From the NCBI GenBank assembly GCA_023663205.1, contig JAMPHX010000040.1:1-12112 (forward strand): a stretch of DNA of 12,112 nucleotides, written 5' to 3'. Below the pieces are notes generated by a model that worked only from the letters and a program-made list of their open reading frames with translations, searched no databases and had not been told where the DNA came from. This DNA is from Corallococcus sp. Its GTDB lineage: Bacteria; Bacillota; Clostridia; Christensenellales; CAG-314. This document shows, piece by piece, positions 1-6,482 of this stretch (position 1 is the first letter of the stretch; every line of letters starts with the position of its first letter). The position numbers and the translations under genes are program-made.

Positions 1-200
1 TTGATTTTGTCCTCAACGGTGTTTTGCGGCAAATCTTTTACTTCTTCATAGGCTTGCTCTCTTAATGCCTGACTGTTCGCCGCGTCTTTTGCGGCATTGT
101 TGGATTTTACGGAAGATACCGATAGCGGCACGATTACCGCAATGAGAATTACCACAACGGCAACGCAAATTTCTACAATCCATTTCGCCTTTTTTGTAAT
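1..200 (-). CDS. Membrane-anchored protein of unknown function, 5' part only, ATT start
   Basis: An open frame of 66 codons runs off the left edge without a stop. It begins ITKKAKWIVEICVAVVVI: a short basic N-terminus, then one hydrophobic segment (about residues 8-29), then a soluble polar stretch rich in Ala, Asn, Lys and Glu. This is the pattern of an N-terminal signal anchor with the rest outside the membrane. A strong ribosome binding site (AAAAAGGAG, complement of 211-219) lies 10 nt before an ATT codon at 200-198. No ATG, GTG or TTG exists in this frame between that site and the membrane segment, so the start is either the rare codon ATT or a mutated ATG. The coding pattern is convincing because the anchor topology is so regular. 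I do not recognise the family, and the C-terminal domain lies outside the window. Confidence 0.6.
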   Translation of the reverse strand, partial: MTKKAKWIVEICVAVVVILIAVIVPLSVSSVKSNNAAKDAANSQALREQAYEEVKDLPQNTVEDKI

Positions 201-368
201 AACTAAAAATCTCCTTTTTGTTTTTTTGCGATACAGTCAGCCGACATTCAATTCGATTGACTTTTTCGTAAGACAAGTGTATCATATAATATAACACACA
301 CGAACAACGTTTACCTCAATATGCTATCATCAACGTGATGTGTTGTATAATAGTAGTTGGCTGTTGTT

Positions 369-386
369 AGACGCAGTTAAACGTCT
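369..386. promoter_or_regulatory. Small inverted repeat, possible operator
   Basis: AGACG (369-373) and CGTCT (382-386) form a perfect 5-bp inverted repeat with an 8-bp centre. It lies just upstream of the guessed tetR -10 region. TetR proteins bind dyads of this kind, often their own promoter, but five-base arms are weak evidence. Confidence 0.25.
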
Positions 387-448
387 TAGATGTTGTTCGT
401 ATTGTATTATATAAACAACAAGAAATCAACGGTCTGAAAAGGCAATTA

Positions 449-469
449 GACACAATGCCCGAATGTGTC
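449..469. promoter_or_regulatory. Inverted repeat GACACA-N9-TGTGTC ahead of tetR, possible auto-operator
   Basis: A perfect 6-bp dyad (449-454 and 464-469) sits 17 bp before the tetR ribosome binding site. A third GACACA half-site follows at 480-485, touching that site. Position and symmetry suit an operator for the TetR-family protein encoded directly downstream. A 5'-UTR hairpin is the alternative reading. Confidence 0.35.
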
Positions 470-503
470 GCGCCAAATGAGACACAAAAGGAGTTTTTGT
501 ATC

Positions 504-1025
504 GTGGAACACGCACCCGAAGAATATACAAGATTTTACATTATGCAAGCGCTCTTTAAGTTGATAGACAATTTCGAGTATGAGAAAATCAACGTAACCG
601 ACATTGTTGAAAAAGCGGGCGTAGGCAGAGCGACCTTTTACCGCTATTTTAAGCGTAAAGAAGACGTTATCATTTATTATTTGGAACATAATCATAAAGA
701 CTTCGTTTTTAATCAACGCTTTTTCCCGCGTTGCAAAGCAGATTATATTAAAGTGGTAGAAAGCGTATTTTCAAAACTCAAAGAAAACAAAGAGCCTTTC
801 CGTTTGATTAGAAAGGCGCATTTGGAATATTTGTATCTTGATTATTTGAACGAACAATTTACAAAAACTTTTGACAACGATTATCCCGACAAAAACAGTT
901 ATTTGCCGTATCTTTATTCGGGTATGCTGTTTAACGTATCTATGAAATGGCTTGATAACGATTGCAAAGAGCCTATTGAAACGCTTGCTCAAATGGTTGT
1001 CGATGCTATTTATTTTGAGAATTAG
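504..1025 (+). CDS. TetR/AcrR-family transcriptional regulator
   Basis: A DNA-binding repressor of the TetR family, 173 residues from the chosen start. The N-terminal helix-turn-helix is plain: residues about 27-50 contain INVTDIVEKAGVGRATFYRY, the family's typical recognition region, followed by FKRKEDVI. The all-helical C-terminal part (about 60-173) should bind the inducer and form the dimer, but its ligand cannot be read from sequence. I place the start at GTG 504 because AAAAGGAG (486-493) lies 10 nt before it. An in-frame ATG at 465 would put this ribosome binding site inside the gene and add residues before the usual TetR N-terminus. The gene stands alone, divergent from the membrane protein on its left and convergent with the broken GH3 gene on its right (4-nt overlap with that frame). 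Control by the dyad at 449-469 is an inference. The regulated genes are unknown; the divergent membrane protein is the obvious candidate. Confidence 0.88.
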   Translation: MEHAPEEYTRFYIMQALFKLIDNFEYEKINVTDIVEKAGVGRATFYRYFKRKEDVIIYYLEHNHKDFVFNQRFFPRCKADYIKVVESVFSKLKENKEPFRLIRKAHLEYLYLDYLNEQFTKTFDNDYPDKNSYLPYLYSGMLFNVSMKWLDNDCKEPIETLAQMVVDAIYFEN

Positions 1026-1723
1026 ATTGAACAAATGTAGGTAAATTTACTTCCGTCAAATCCCCATTCGCCGCGAAGCACGTCGGTTAAAAGCCACTTA
1101 TTTTCCGAGCAAAAAGTTCCGTTGATTTTGTTGTAAGCGCACATCATTGTTGCGGGAGCCGACTCTTTGACAATAATTTCAAATACTTTGAGATAGATAT
1201 CCCTTATCGCTCTCATATCGGCAACGCTGTCGCCCATAAAACGGAAGTTTTCGCTGTTGTTCAAAGCAAAGTGTTTTACCGATACGCCGACGTCTTTTGA
1301 CTGAACGCCTTCAACCTCTGCCGCTGCCATTTTTCCTGCAAGCAACGGGTCTTCCGAGAAATACTCGAAGTTGCGTCCGCACAAAGGGTTACGCTTTATA
1401 TTTGCGGCAGGACCGAGTAAGATATTTACACCGTAGTGGCGGCACTCCTCGCCTATTGCTTTCCCTATTTTACGGGTATTATCGGGATTCCAACTCGATG
1501 CGGTTGTTGCCGCCGTAGGGAAAGCCGTTGCCGGTTCTCTTCCCGTTATGCCGTTATCTCCGCCCTCGCTCTGCACTCGAAGTCCGTGCGGACCGTCAGA
1601 CATACGAAGCGACGGAATATCAAGACGCGGAATAGGATTTGTGTACATAAAGTCAGTACCCGAAACAAGCGCCGCTTTTTCTTACAATGTCAAATTTTGA
1701 AGCAGAGTATCAATATTTTTCAT
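1022..1723 (-). pseudogene. Broken glycoside hydrolase family 3 beta-glucosidase, N-terminal part only
   Basis: The frame from ATG 1723 (with ribosome site GAAAGGA upstream) reads MKNIDTLLQNLTL, then TAA (1684-1682), then EKAALVSGTDFMYTNPIPRL. In GH3 enzymes this is the conserved LTLEEKaaLvsG start, so the stop replaces a Glu codon (GAA to TAA). The rest follows the GH3 N-terminal barrel: MSDGPHGLR, GPAANIKR, GRNFEYFSEDP, VKHFALNN and WLLTDVLRGEWGFDG. Homology ends at GFDG (about 1052), just before the expected VVSDW segment with the catalytic nucleophile Asp. About ten unrelated residues then lead to a stop. Intact relatives have roughly 700-800 residues, while this keeps about 220. It therefore has a nonsense mutation and a lost 3' end, with no catalytic nucleophile. 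Intact relatives release glucose from beta-glucosides. The divergent AraC regulator was probably its activator. Confidence 0.88.
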
Positions 1724-1770
1724 CTTGTTATTTCCTTTCACTTTTTGCTATACGTTTTCTTTCTAACTAA

Positions 1771-1779
1771 ATTTTATCA
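1771..1779 (-). promoter_or_regulatory. Extended -10 element of the GH3 gene
   Basis: The minus strand reads TGATAAAAT here, an extended -10 (TGn plus TAAAAT), about 48 bp before the GH3 start codon. No good -35 is visible, which suits an activator-dependent promoter controlled by the divergent AraC protein. The rest of the 1724-1892 interval is AT-rich and shows no clear operator. Confidence 0.35.
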
Positions 1780-1892
1780 TATCTGCTATTGATAAAATGT
1801 ATTTCGCCAAATCTACTGTATATATCATACCATTTTGCAGCAAGCAAATTATTGCATATTTGTAATATCAATGTTAAACGAAGGACGCTACA

Positions 1893-3083
1893 ATGAACAT
1901 AAAAGACGTTGAATACATTTGCGAAACGATAGGCAATCTTGCGGGAGTTCCGATAAGAATATACAAAAAAAGCCAACGGATTTATTTCCATTCGCTTGTG
2001 CTGCTGCCCAAAGACCCTATTTGCTTATCGCAAGAAAAAATATTTGCAATAAGCAGTAATATCGGCTACTATATAACGCCGTATTTTTACTTTTACGGAA
2101 TAGTAAATTGCGCCGACATAAAAATAGTAATAGGTCCGTCAAGACAAATCCCGTGTCCCGACGTTATACTAAAAGAAATCGCTTTTAAGTGCGACGTGGA
2201 TTCGTACGAAATCGACGACTTTGTATCTGCAATGAAAGGAATAGTGCCTATGCCGTACGAAACTGTATTGCAAATGCTTTGCACCGTAAACTTTGTATTA
2301 AACGGCGAAAAACTGACCTTAAACGATATAACAAGCGTTGCCGAACAACAAGATTTGCTTGACCAAATAGCGACGTCTTACGGCAAAAAAAGTCAAGCAT
2401 ACGATGCCGATATGCCATTGCACAACACTTTTGACCTTGAACGGCAAATTAAAGATATGGTACGCAAGGGAGACGTTACGGCGTTAAACAAATGGATATC
2501 GCAAGCCCCTGCGATACGCGGAGGAATATTAGCGCACGACCAAATACGTCAATACAAAAACACATTTGTCGTTACGGCTACGGTTGCATCGCGCGCTGCG
2601 ATACAAGGCGGAATGAACGTAGACGACGCATTGACGTTGAGCGACTTGTATATTCAAAAAAGCGAATTGCTTGCCGACGGAATGGCAATAATAAACCTTC
2701 AAATGAACATGATTGTGGACTACGCGGAAAAAGTAAATAAATTGCGCATCGGCAACAATCCGTCCAAATTGATGCTGGACGTTGCCAACTACGTGCAGCG
2801 ACATTTAACCGAAGTAATTACCGCCGAAAGCATTGCCAAAGCGCTGTTTATAAGCCGACCGTATTTGTCGGCTAAATTTAAAGAGGAATCGGGTATGACG
2901 TTAACCGATTATGTGATGAAAGAGAAAATCGAAGAAGCCAAACGCTTGCTACGCCACTCCGACAAAACGCTTGTTTCGATAAGCGCGTATCTCGGGTTTT
3001 CCTCTCAAAGTCACTTTACCCGCGCATTTAAGAAACTGACCGACCTTACGCCCAAGGAATACAGGGATAAACACTTGAAGTAA
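1893..3083 (+). CDS. AraC-family transcriptional regulator
   Basis: A 396-residue regulator. The C-terminal about 100 residues carry the double helix-turn-helix of the AraC family: first ITAESIAKALFISRPYLSAKF, then the second half ending in SAYLGFSSQSHFTRAFKKLT and DLTPKEYRDKH, a near-ideal match. The N-terminal about 290 residues do not look like the usual arabinose-type cupin. They resemble the long sensor regions found in AraC regulators next to sugar hydrolases in gut Bacillota; the ligand is unknown. The start is ATG 1893 with AAGGA (1881-1885) 7 nt before it. The gene is divergent from the GH3 beta-glucosidase remnant with 169 bp between them, so it probably activated that gene in response to a beta-glucoside or its breakdown product. 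The regulator seems intact while its likely target is dead, so it may control other loci or be on the way to loss. Confidence 0.9.
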   Translation: MNIKDVEYICETIGNLAGVPIRIYKKSQRIYFHSLVLLPKDPICLSQEKIFAISSNIGYYITPYFYFYGIVNCADIKIVIGPSRQIPCPDVILKEIAFKCDVDSYEIDDFVSAMKGIVPMPYETVLQMLCTVNFVLNGEKLTLNDITSVAEQQDLLDQIATSYGKKSQAYDADMPLHNTFDLERQIKDMVRKGDVTALNKWISQAPAIRGGILAHDQIRQYKNTFVVTATVASRAAIQGGMNVDDALTLSDLYIQKSELLADGMAIINLQMNMIVDYAEKVNKLRIGNNPSKLMLDVANYVQRHLTEVITAESIAKALFISRPYLSAKFKEESGMTLTDYVMKEKIEEAKRLLRHSDKTLVSISAYLGFSSQSHFTRAFKKLTDLTPKEYRDKHLK

Positions 3084-3104
3084 CAGTTTTAATTTGGAAT
3101 GTAA

Positions 3105-3205
3105 AAACAAGAAGCGCTTTGAAATATACCCCCACACCAAAAAAGTTGGACACAAAATGAACATCTTGGAAGGGCATTTCACTTTTCTGCCGGCTTTTCT
3201 TGTTT
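3105..3205. repeat. 9-bp inverted repeat around an insertion-sequence-like end
   Basis: AAACAAGAA (3105-3113) and TTCTTGTTT (3197-3205) are perfect inverted copies. Between them lies ACCAAAAAAGTTGGACA (about 3136-3152). Its complement, TGTCCAACTTTTTTGG, resembles terminal repeats I associate with IS3-family (IS150-like) elements. No transposase is present, so at most this is a scar. Chance similarity is possible. Confidence 0.25.
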
Positions 3206-3485
3206 GAATTCAAGTTTTATTTTCCGATGTTATTTTACATTTTATAAAATTTATTATGTTTATTACATTAAGGAAAAGCGTACGTGTATTTGGGTGCGAA
3301 TATATGTAATCGATATTGTTTAGTATATTTATTGTTTTGCTGTTATTAAACGATATTTTATTTTGCGCAAATTAAAGTCTGCTTTATGTAACGGTTTTGA
3401 TGCTTTGGTTTGTAGCACGATTGTCGCAAATACGTGACATTGCATTATTGATATGATAAACACTGTATATTGTGACTTGGAGCAA

Positions 3486-3582
3486 GTATAAGTAACCTGC
3501 AAGCCCCGCCGCCTCGACAGGCAACGTGGGCTATATTTTATACCGCGTAAAGACCCCGCGGAAAAGCCGACTTTTTTCCGCG
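3486..3582. other. Nested GC-rich hairpins, candidate structured RNA
   Basis: Three stems nest around one loop: GTATAA (3486-3491) with TTATAC (3538-3543), AGCCC (3502-3506) with GGGCT (3528-3532), and GCCT with AGGC (3511-3522) closed by CGAC. A second hairpin has a 9-bp stem, CGCGGAAAA (3557-3565) with TTTTCCGCG (3574-3582). This GC-rich block stands out from its AT-rich surroundings, where I find no coding signal. Neither hairpin is followed by a T-run, so they are not ordinary terminators. I do not recognise a known RNA family and cannot tell the strand. Confidence 0.3.
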
Positions 3583-3728
3583 CAAGATGTGTGCATTTGT
3601 CACCGACAACTCCGCCGTTACATGGATATACGCACACTTTTGAACGGCAGGCGTATTTCTTGTACATTGTTCCACCGTTACAGAAATTTAAGCATACGGT
3701 TAGTTTTTGCGCACGTTTTCATACCTAC

Positions 3729-3786
3729 AAAAAAAAACAGTGTCAATGTTCGCTTCAAAGTTTAAAAGCAATTGTTGACACCGTTT
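3729..3786 (-). terminator. Rho-independent terminator of the CRISPR array transcript
   Basis: On the minus strand a 12-bp stem, AAACGGTGTCAA (3786-3775) with TTGACACTGTTT (3746-3735, one G-U pair), is followed by a run of nine T (complement of 3737-3729). The 28-nt loop can form a smaller stem (GCTT with AAGC). It lies 15 bp beyond the last decayed repeat, exactly where the pre-crRNA should end. Confidence 0.72.
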
Positions 3787-3801
3787 AGTTTTTATTTCAT
3801 T

Positions 3802-3838
3802 GTTTTAGCCCTACATAAAATTTACCTCATTTTCAAAC
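3802..3838 (-). repeat. Decayed eleventh CRISPR repeat at the leader-distal end
   Basis: The plus strand reads GTTTTAGCCCTACATAAAAT and then TTACCTCATTTTCAAAC. Both ends match the array repeat (GTTTTAG and TCAAAC) and the middle carries many substitutions and one extra base (37 nt). The 31 nt between it and the next repeat (3839-3869) are the right size for a spacer, which is strong support for common origin. Confidence 0.75.
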
Positions 3839-4499
3839 CGCCGCTTACCGGCCACGAGCGGGCAATGTTATTTTATACCTATATGAAACCACACCATTCT
3901 CAAACAGAATTAAGCCGATAACGCCAAATACAACGGTTTTAGACCTATATGAAATTACACCATTCTCAAACGGTCACGGCACTTGAAAGCGCAACACCGC
4001 GGTTTTAGACCTATATGAAATTACACCATTCTCAAACATGATTCTTTTCAACAACGTTTATTTAAGCGTTTTAGACCTATAGAAATTACACCATTCTCAA
4101 ACTCGGTTCGTCCGTATCGGTTGGACGGGCTGGGTTTTAGACCTATATGAAATTACACCATTCTCAAACTACTGTAACGCCGCCGACCTCTTACAAGATG
4201 TTTTAGACCTATATGAAATTACACCATTCTCAAACTACGCTTGTGATTTCGACTAACTTTGTAAAGTTTTAGACCTATATGAAATTACACCATTCTCAAA
4301 CAGTCGCTGTGTGGACAAATTGGACAAGGAAGTTTTAGACCTATATGAAATTACACCATTCTCAAACGAAGCGTTTTCAAATATCGCTGGAGTTGTTGTT
4401 TTAGACCTATATGAAATTACACCATTCTCAAACTATGACTGTTACATTCCAGAGTGTAAAAGGGTTTTAGACCTATATGAAATTACACCATTCTCAAAC
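3802..4499 (-). CRISPR. Type II-A CRISPR array: 10 clear repeats plus one decayed, 10 spacers
   Basis: Repeats of 36 nt start (plus strand) at 3870, 3936, 4002, 4068, 4134, 4200, 4266, 4332, 4398 and 4464, with the decayed one at 3802. Spacers are 30 nt, apart from two of 31 nt (4103-4133 and 3839-3869). In the transcribed (minus) direction the repeat begins GTTTGAGAATGGTGTAA and ends AGGTCTAAAAC. Direction is set by the tracrRNA anti-repeat, the leader next to csn2, and decay at the far end. The copy at 3870 has four substitutions and the copy at 4068 lacks one base (35 nt); the other eight look identical. The repeat type (GTTTGAGA start, TGTAAT core) resembles those of Treponema denticola and Filifactor type II-A systems from memory. 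The spacers differ from each other, and I noticed no match elsewhere in the window. Confidence 0.98.
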
Positions 4500-4506
4500 C
4501 TCAAAT
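4500..4506 (-). promoter_or_regulatory. Leader-anchoring sequence ATTTGAG
   Basis: The last seven leader bases before the first repeat read ATTTGAG on the minus strand. In type II-A systems of Streptococcus thermophilus and Enterococcus this same motif at the leader-repeat junction directs new spacers to the first repeat. It directly abuts the repeat at 4499 and so supports both orientation and adaptation competence. Confidence 0.8.
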
Positions 4507-4579
4507 TTGAAAACTTTTACGAGTACCAATCGCATTAACTCCATATAGACAAATAAAATACTAAAATAATATTGAGTTC

Positions 4580-4608
4580 ATTGTACCAAAATTTAAATAA
4601 TCGCGCAA
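4580..4608 (-). promoter_or_regulatory. Leader promoter of the CRISPR array
   Basis: The minus strand has TTGCGC (4608-4603), 17 bp, TACAAT (4585-4580), preceded by TGG as an extended -10. The predicted start is near 4573, giving about 74 nt of leader RNA before the first repeat. It lies between the csn2 stop and the array, so crRNA can be made independently of the cas operon. Confidence 0.7.
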
Positions 4609-4621
4609 ATACTTTTAACGA

Positions 4622-5299
4622 TTACTCTGCGGGGAAAAATTCACATAAATCCTCGTCAAAGCAAAGGAGTGCCTCGAATGCAAGTTTTTGTTTGTAACAA
4701 CTTTCTATACATAGCACACAAATATCTTGCGTTCTGCAATGGTGAAATAACAACTCTATATCTTCTAACATTAAATAACTTCTCAAATTTACAAATATAA
4801 CTACTTTAACCACTGTCAATCGAGATAGCAACGTAACATAATCTATCAATTTTTCAAACAGGTTGTCGTATTCTTCCAAATAAGCAATATTTACCGATTT
4901 AAGCAATTGTGAAACATCAACGTCTTTAACCGTAATTGGGTAATCAATATCTTGCGTTAGGTTAATAAAATATTTTGCTATGTTTGTAAGTATTTCGTTT
5001 GTTTGAATCAAATGCTTTTCATCAAATGCAAGCGTCTTTACATTGTCTTGTAAAATAGCCGCAGACTTTTTATTATTTATAGCCAACTCGTGATAATCTG
5101 CTACATATATGACATTTTTTGATACATCAAGTTCTCTGCTTCCATCGTACAGTTTCCATTTGCCTTGCTGTCCGCGGGTTTGACGATAAAAATCTTGTGT
5201 AAATTCCGCAAAATGTCTTGGATTTTCACAAACAAGCGACCATACGGCAGACTTTTCGAAATCTATTGCATTTTCCAAATTGTAATTTATAAATTTCAT
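4622..5299 (-). CDS. csn2: Csn2, type II-A adaptation protein
   Basis: A 225-residue protein of the short Csn2 group (about 220 residues), the marker of subtype II-A. Family members form a calcium-dependent tetrameric ring that slides on double-stranded DNA ends and works with Cas1-Cas2 and Cas9 in taking up new spacers. Recognisable parts are the strand-rich N-terminus and the C-terminal half with KVVIFVNLRSYLMLEDIELLF (about 165-186), a hallmark Csn2 stretch, followed by VLCIES. Like other Csn2 proteins it lacks a working Walker A motif. The start ATG 5299 overlaps the cas2 stop as ATGA, so it is translationally coupled. It is the last gene before the leader and array. Confidence 0.93.
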   Translation of the reverse strand: MKFINYNLENAIDFEKSAVWSLVCENPRHFAEFTQDFYRQTRGQQGKWKLYDGSRELDVSKNVIYVADYHELAINNKKSAAILQDNVKTLAFDEKHLIQTNEILTNIAKYFINLTQDIDYPITVKDVDVSQLLKSVNIAYLEEYDNLFEKLIDYVTLLSRLTVVKVVIFVNLRSYLMLEDIELLFHHCRTQDICVLCIESCYKQKLAFEALLCFDEDLCEFFPAE

Positions 5300-5616
5300 A
5301 CCAAAACATACTTTTCCGTAGAATCGACTACTTGACTTCTGCTTGCGCCCACCAAATACATAACACCCCCGAATTGTTTTTCCGTTATCACCAACACTTG
5401 TACAAGTCCTTTTGCCGGAATATTGCTTTGCAAACGTCGTTTAACCAATGCTACAGTAGAACCGTTTAATGCCAACTTGGAATAGACCGATTCCTGCATC
5501 ATTGTAAAACCCTCTTTAATAAGAAAAGTTCTAAAATGCCTGTAAGCAGTTTTATCCGCAGACGTTTCGGTAGGTAAATCGAAAAAAACTAATATTCTCA
5601 TAAATCTGTAACTCAT
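5296..5616 (-). CDS. cas2: Cas2, CRISPR integrase subunit
   Basis: A 106-residue protein that bridges two Cas1 dimers in the spacer-integrating complex. It starts MSYRFMRILVFFDLPTET, matching the typical II-A Cas2 N-terminus, with the ferredoxin-like first strand and the conserved Asp (D13) after it. Further landmarks are AYRHFRTFLIKEGF, QESVYSK and VLVITEKQFGGVMYLVG. I chose ATG 5616 rather than the in-frame ATG at 5631, because 5616 gives the standard N-terminus and an ATGA overlap with the cas1 stop, the same coupling seen at the next junction. Its stop overlaps csn2 by 4 nt. Confidence 0.96.
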   Translation of the reverse strand: MSYRFMRILVFFDLPTETSADKTAYRHFRTFLIKEGFTMMQESVYSKLALNGSTVALVKRRLQSNIPAKGLVQVLVITEKQFGGVMYLVGASRSQVVDSTEKYVLV

Positions 5617-6482
5617 AAACTGTAAAAGCACATCATATTGACGTCGCCCGTTTCGATTGCGGCAAGCGTTCGTTTTACATACAAGCCTATCGCATTGTTG
5701 ACGGAGTAACGCTTTCCGTCAAAGGTGATTTCCCTGTTCAATACTTGTTGAAGCAAATGCTTATGCTCCTTGGTAAACGTCGTGCAATCCATTGTCAATA
5801 CCGCTCTGTCCACAAGCGGACGAAAAGGCTCCATCAAGTCACAACTTAAATTAAAATGGTTGAACTCGTTGTTGTGGTTTATGCCGATGTTTGCCGTATA
5901 GCCGTTTGCGGACACTTCGCGGTTGAATGCCGACAGCAGTATACTATACCCGTAGTCTAACGCAGAGTTAACGTCGGTTTCCACTTGACGAGTAAAGTCG
6001 TTGCCGAAAAGGGCGTTGAAATACACCTTCGCCGCATGCCCTTCGCGATTAGTGATATCTGCAAACTGTAATTCCGTCATATAATTGAACAGCATTTTAG
6101 ATTGTTCAACGTATCCTCCATCTTGCAGCACGGACATTTGCTGGTAAATTTTTTGACGAACAATCTCCGTCCATATTATTTGTTTATTCTCCTCCTTCCA
6201 AGCAATTTGCCTACGCAAACAGCCGCTTGTGTCGTATCTTAAAGACGACGGAATAAGTTCAAAAAACGGGTTGTGCTTTTCGTCGCAAAATATTACCTTT
6301 ATTTTGCGACGGACAAGTTCGCACATCAAACTTGCAGTTATTGCAACCGCCGTATTTTCAACGATAAGCGTGGAGATTTCCGACATATGGATTTTTATAG
6401 TTTCTTCTCCGCGACATACTAAGAAATTAAGTCTGTGTTCTAACTTACACCTGTTGGTAATGGTTACCACACGCCAACTCAC
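5613..6482 (-). CDS. cas1: Cas1, CRISPR integrase
   Basis: A 289-residue metal-dependent endonuclease and integrase that joins new spacers to the leader-proximal repeat together with Cas2. The N-terminal beta domain (about 1-85) includes ISTLIVENTAVAITASLMCELV. The helical catalytic domain carries the family's metal ligands: Glu147 in NREGHAAKVYFNALFG, His203 in GINHNNEFNHFNLSCDLMEPF, and Glu218 in the same block. All are present, so the enzyme should be active. The start is GTG 6482, inside the cas9 stop (GTGA). No other start codon gives the family N-terminus MSWRVVTITNRCKLE. Expression therefore depends on ribosomes finishing cas9. Length and motifs are typical for type II. Confidence 0.97.
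   Translation of the reverse strand: MSWRVVTITNRCKLEHRLNFLVCRGEETIKIHMSEISTLIVENTAVAITASLMCELVRRKIKVIFCDEKHNPFFELIPSSLRYDTSGCLRRQIAWKEENKQIIWTEIVRQKIYQQMSVLQDGGYVEQSKMLFNYMTELQFADITNREGHAAKVYFNALFGNDFTRQVETDVNSALDYGYSILLSAFNREVSANGYTANIGINHNNEFNHFNLSCDLMEPFRPLVDRAVLTMDCTTFTKEHKHLLQQVLNREITFDGKRYSVNNAIGLYVKRTLAAIETGDVNMMCFYSL

Larger units (their letters stand above)
201..503. other. Divergent intergenic region between the membrane protein and the tetR gene
   Basis: About 300 bp without a gene, very AT-rich. It must hold the promoters of both flanking genes, but I cannot pick clear -35/-10 pairs. The best plus-strand guess is TTAGAT (386-391), 16 bp, TATATA (408-413). AT-rich -10-like strings occur on the minus strand around 283-292. 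Two inverted repeats here are listed separately. Confidence 0.5.
3084..3728. other. Long gene-free region between araC-type gene and CRISPR terminator
   Basis: About 640 bp with no convincing gene on either strand. The left part holds a 9-bp inverted repeat and an insertion-sequence-like end. The part around 3206-3470 is very AT-rich and featureless to my eye. A GC-rich stretch (about 3480-3640) contains nested inverted repeats. A weak hairpin with a T-rich tail (about 3169-3205) could end the AraC-family transcript. Confidence 0.6.

Noticed and set aside
465..503. An upstream ATG start for the TetR-family gene.
   Set aside because: The strong AAAAAGGAG-like site (486-493) would lie inside the gene, and the extra residues do not belong to the family N-terminus.
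3557..3582. A terminator at the 9-bp GC-rich hairpin.
   Set aside because: No T-run follows the stem on either strand.
3329..3667. A 112-codon minus-strand frame rich in Lys, Arg and Cys.
   Set aside because: There is no family resemblance, amino-acid use follows the GC-rich hairpins it crosses, and only a weak ribosome site precedes it. I treat the region as noncoding.
3718..3746. A minus-strand promoter TTGACA-17-TATGAA.
   Set aside because: The TTGACA is one arm of a 12-bp stem and the spacer contains the nine-T run of a terminator placed right after the array. The terminator explains all parts better.
3715..3760. A possible twelfth repeat, starting GTTTTCATACCTAC.
   Set aside because: The right end does not match, the spacing to the decayed repeat is wrong, and the bases are accounted for by the terminator.
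4311..4538. An open plus-strand frame with the repeated peptide VLDLYEITPFSN.
   Set aside because: It is the CRISPR repeat read as protein. Repeat (36 nt) and spacer (30 nt) lengths are multiples of three, so the frame stays open by arithmetic.
5617..5631. An upstream ATG start for cas2.
   Set aside because: The ATG at 5616 gives the standard N-terminus and the ATGA overlap with cas1 that matches the other junctions.
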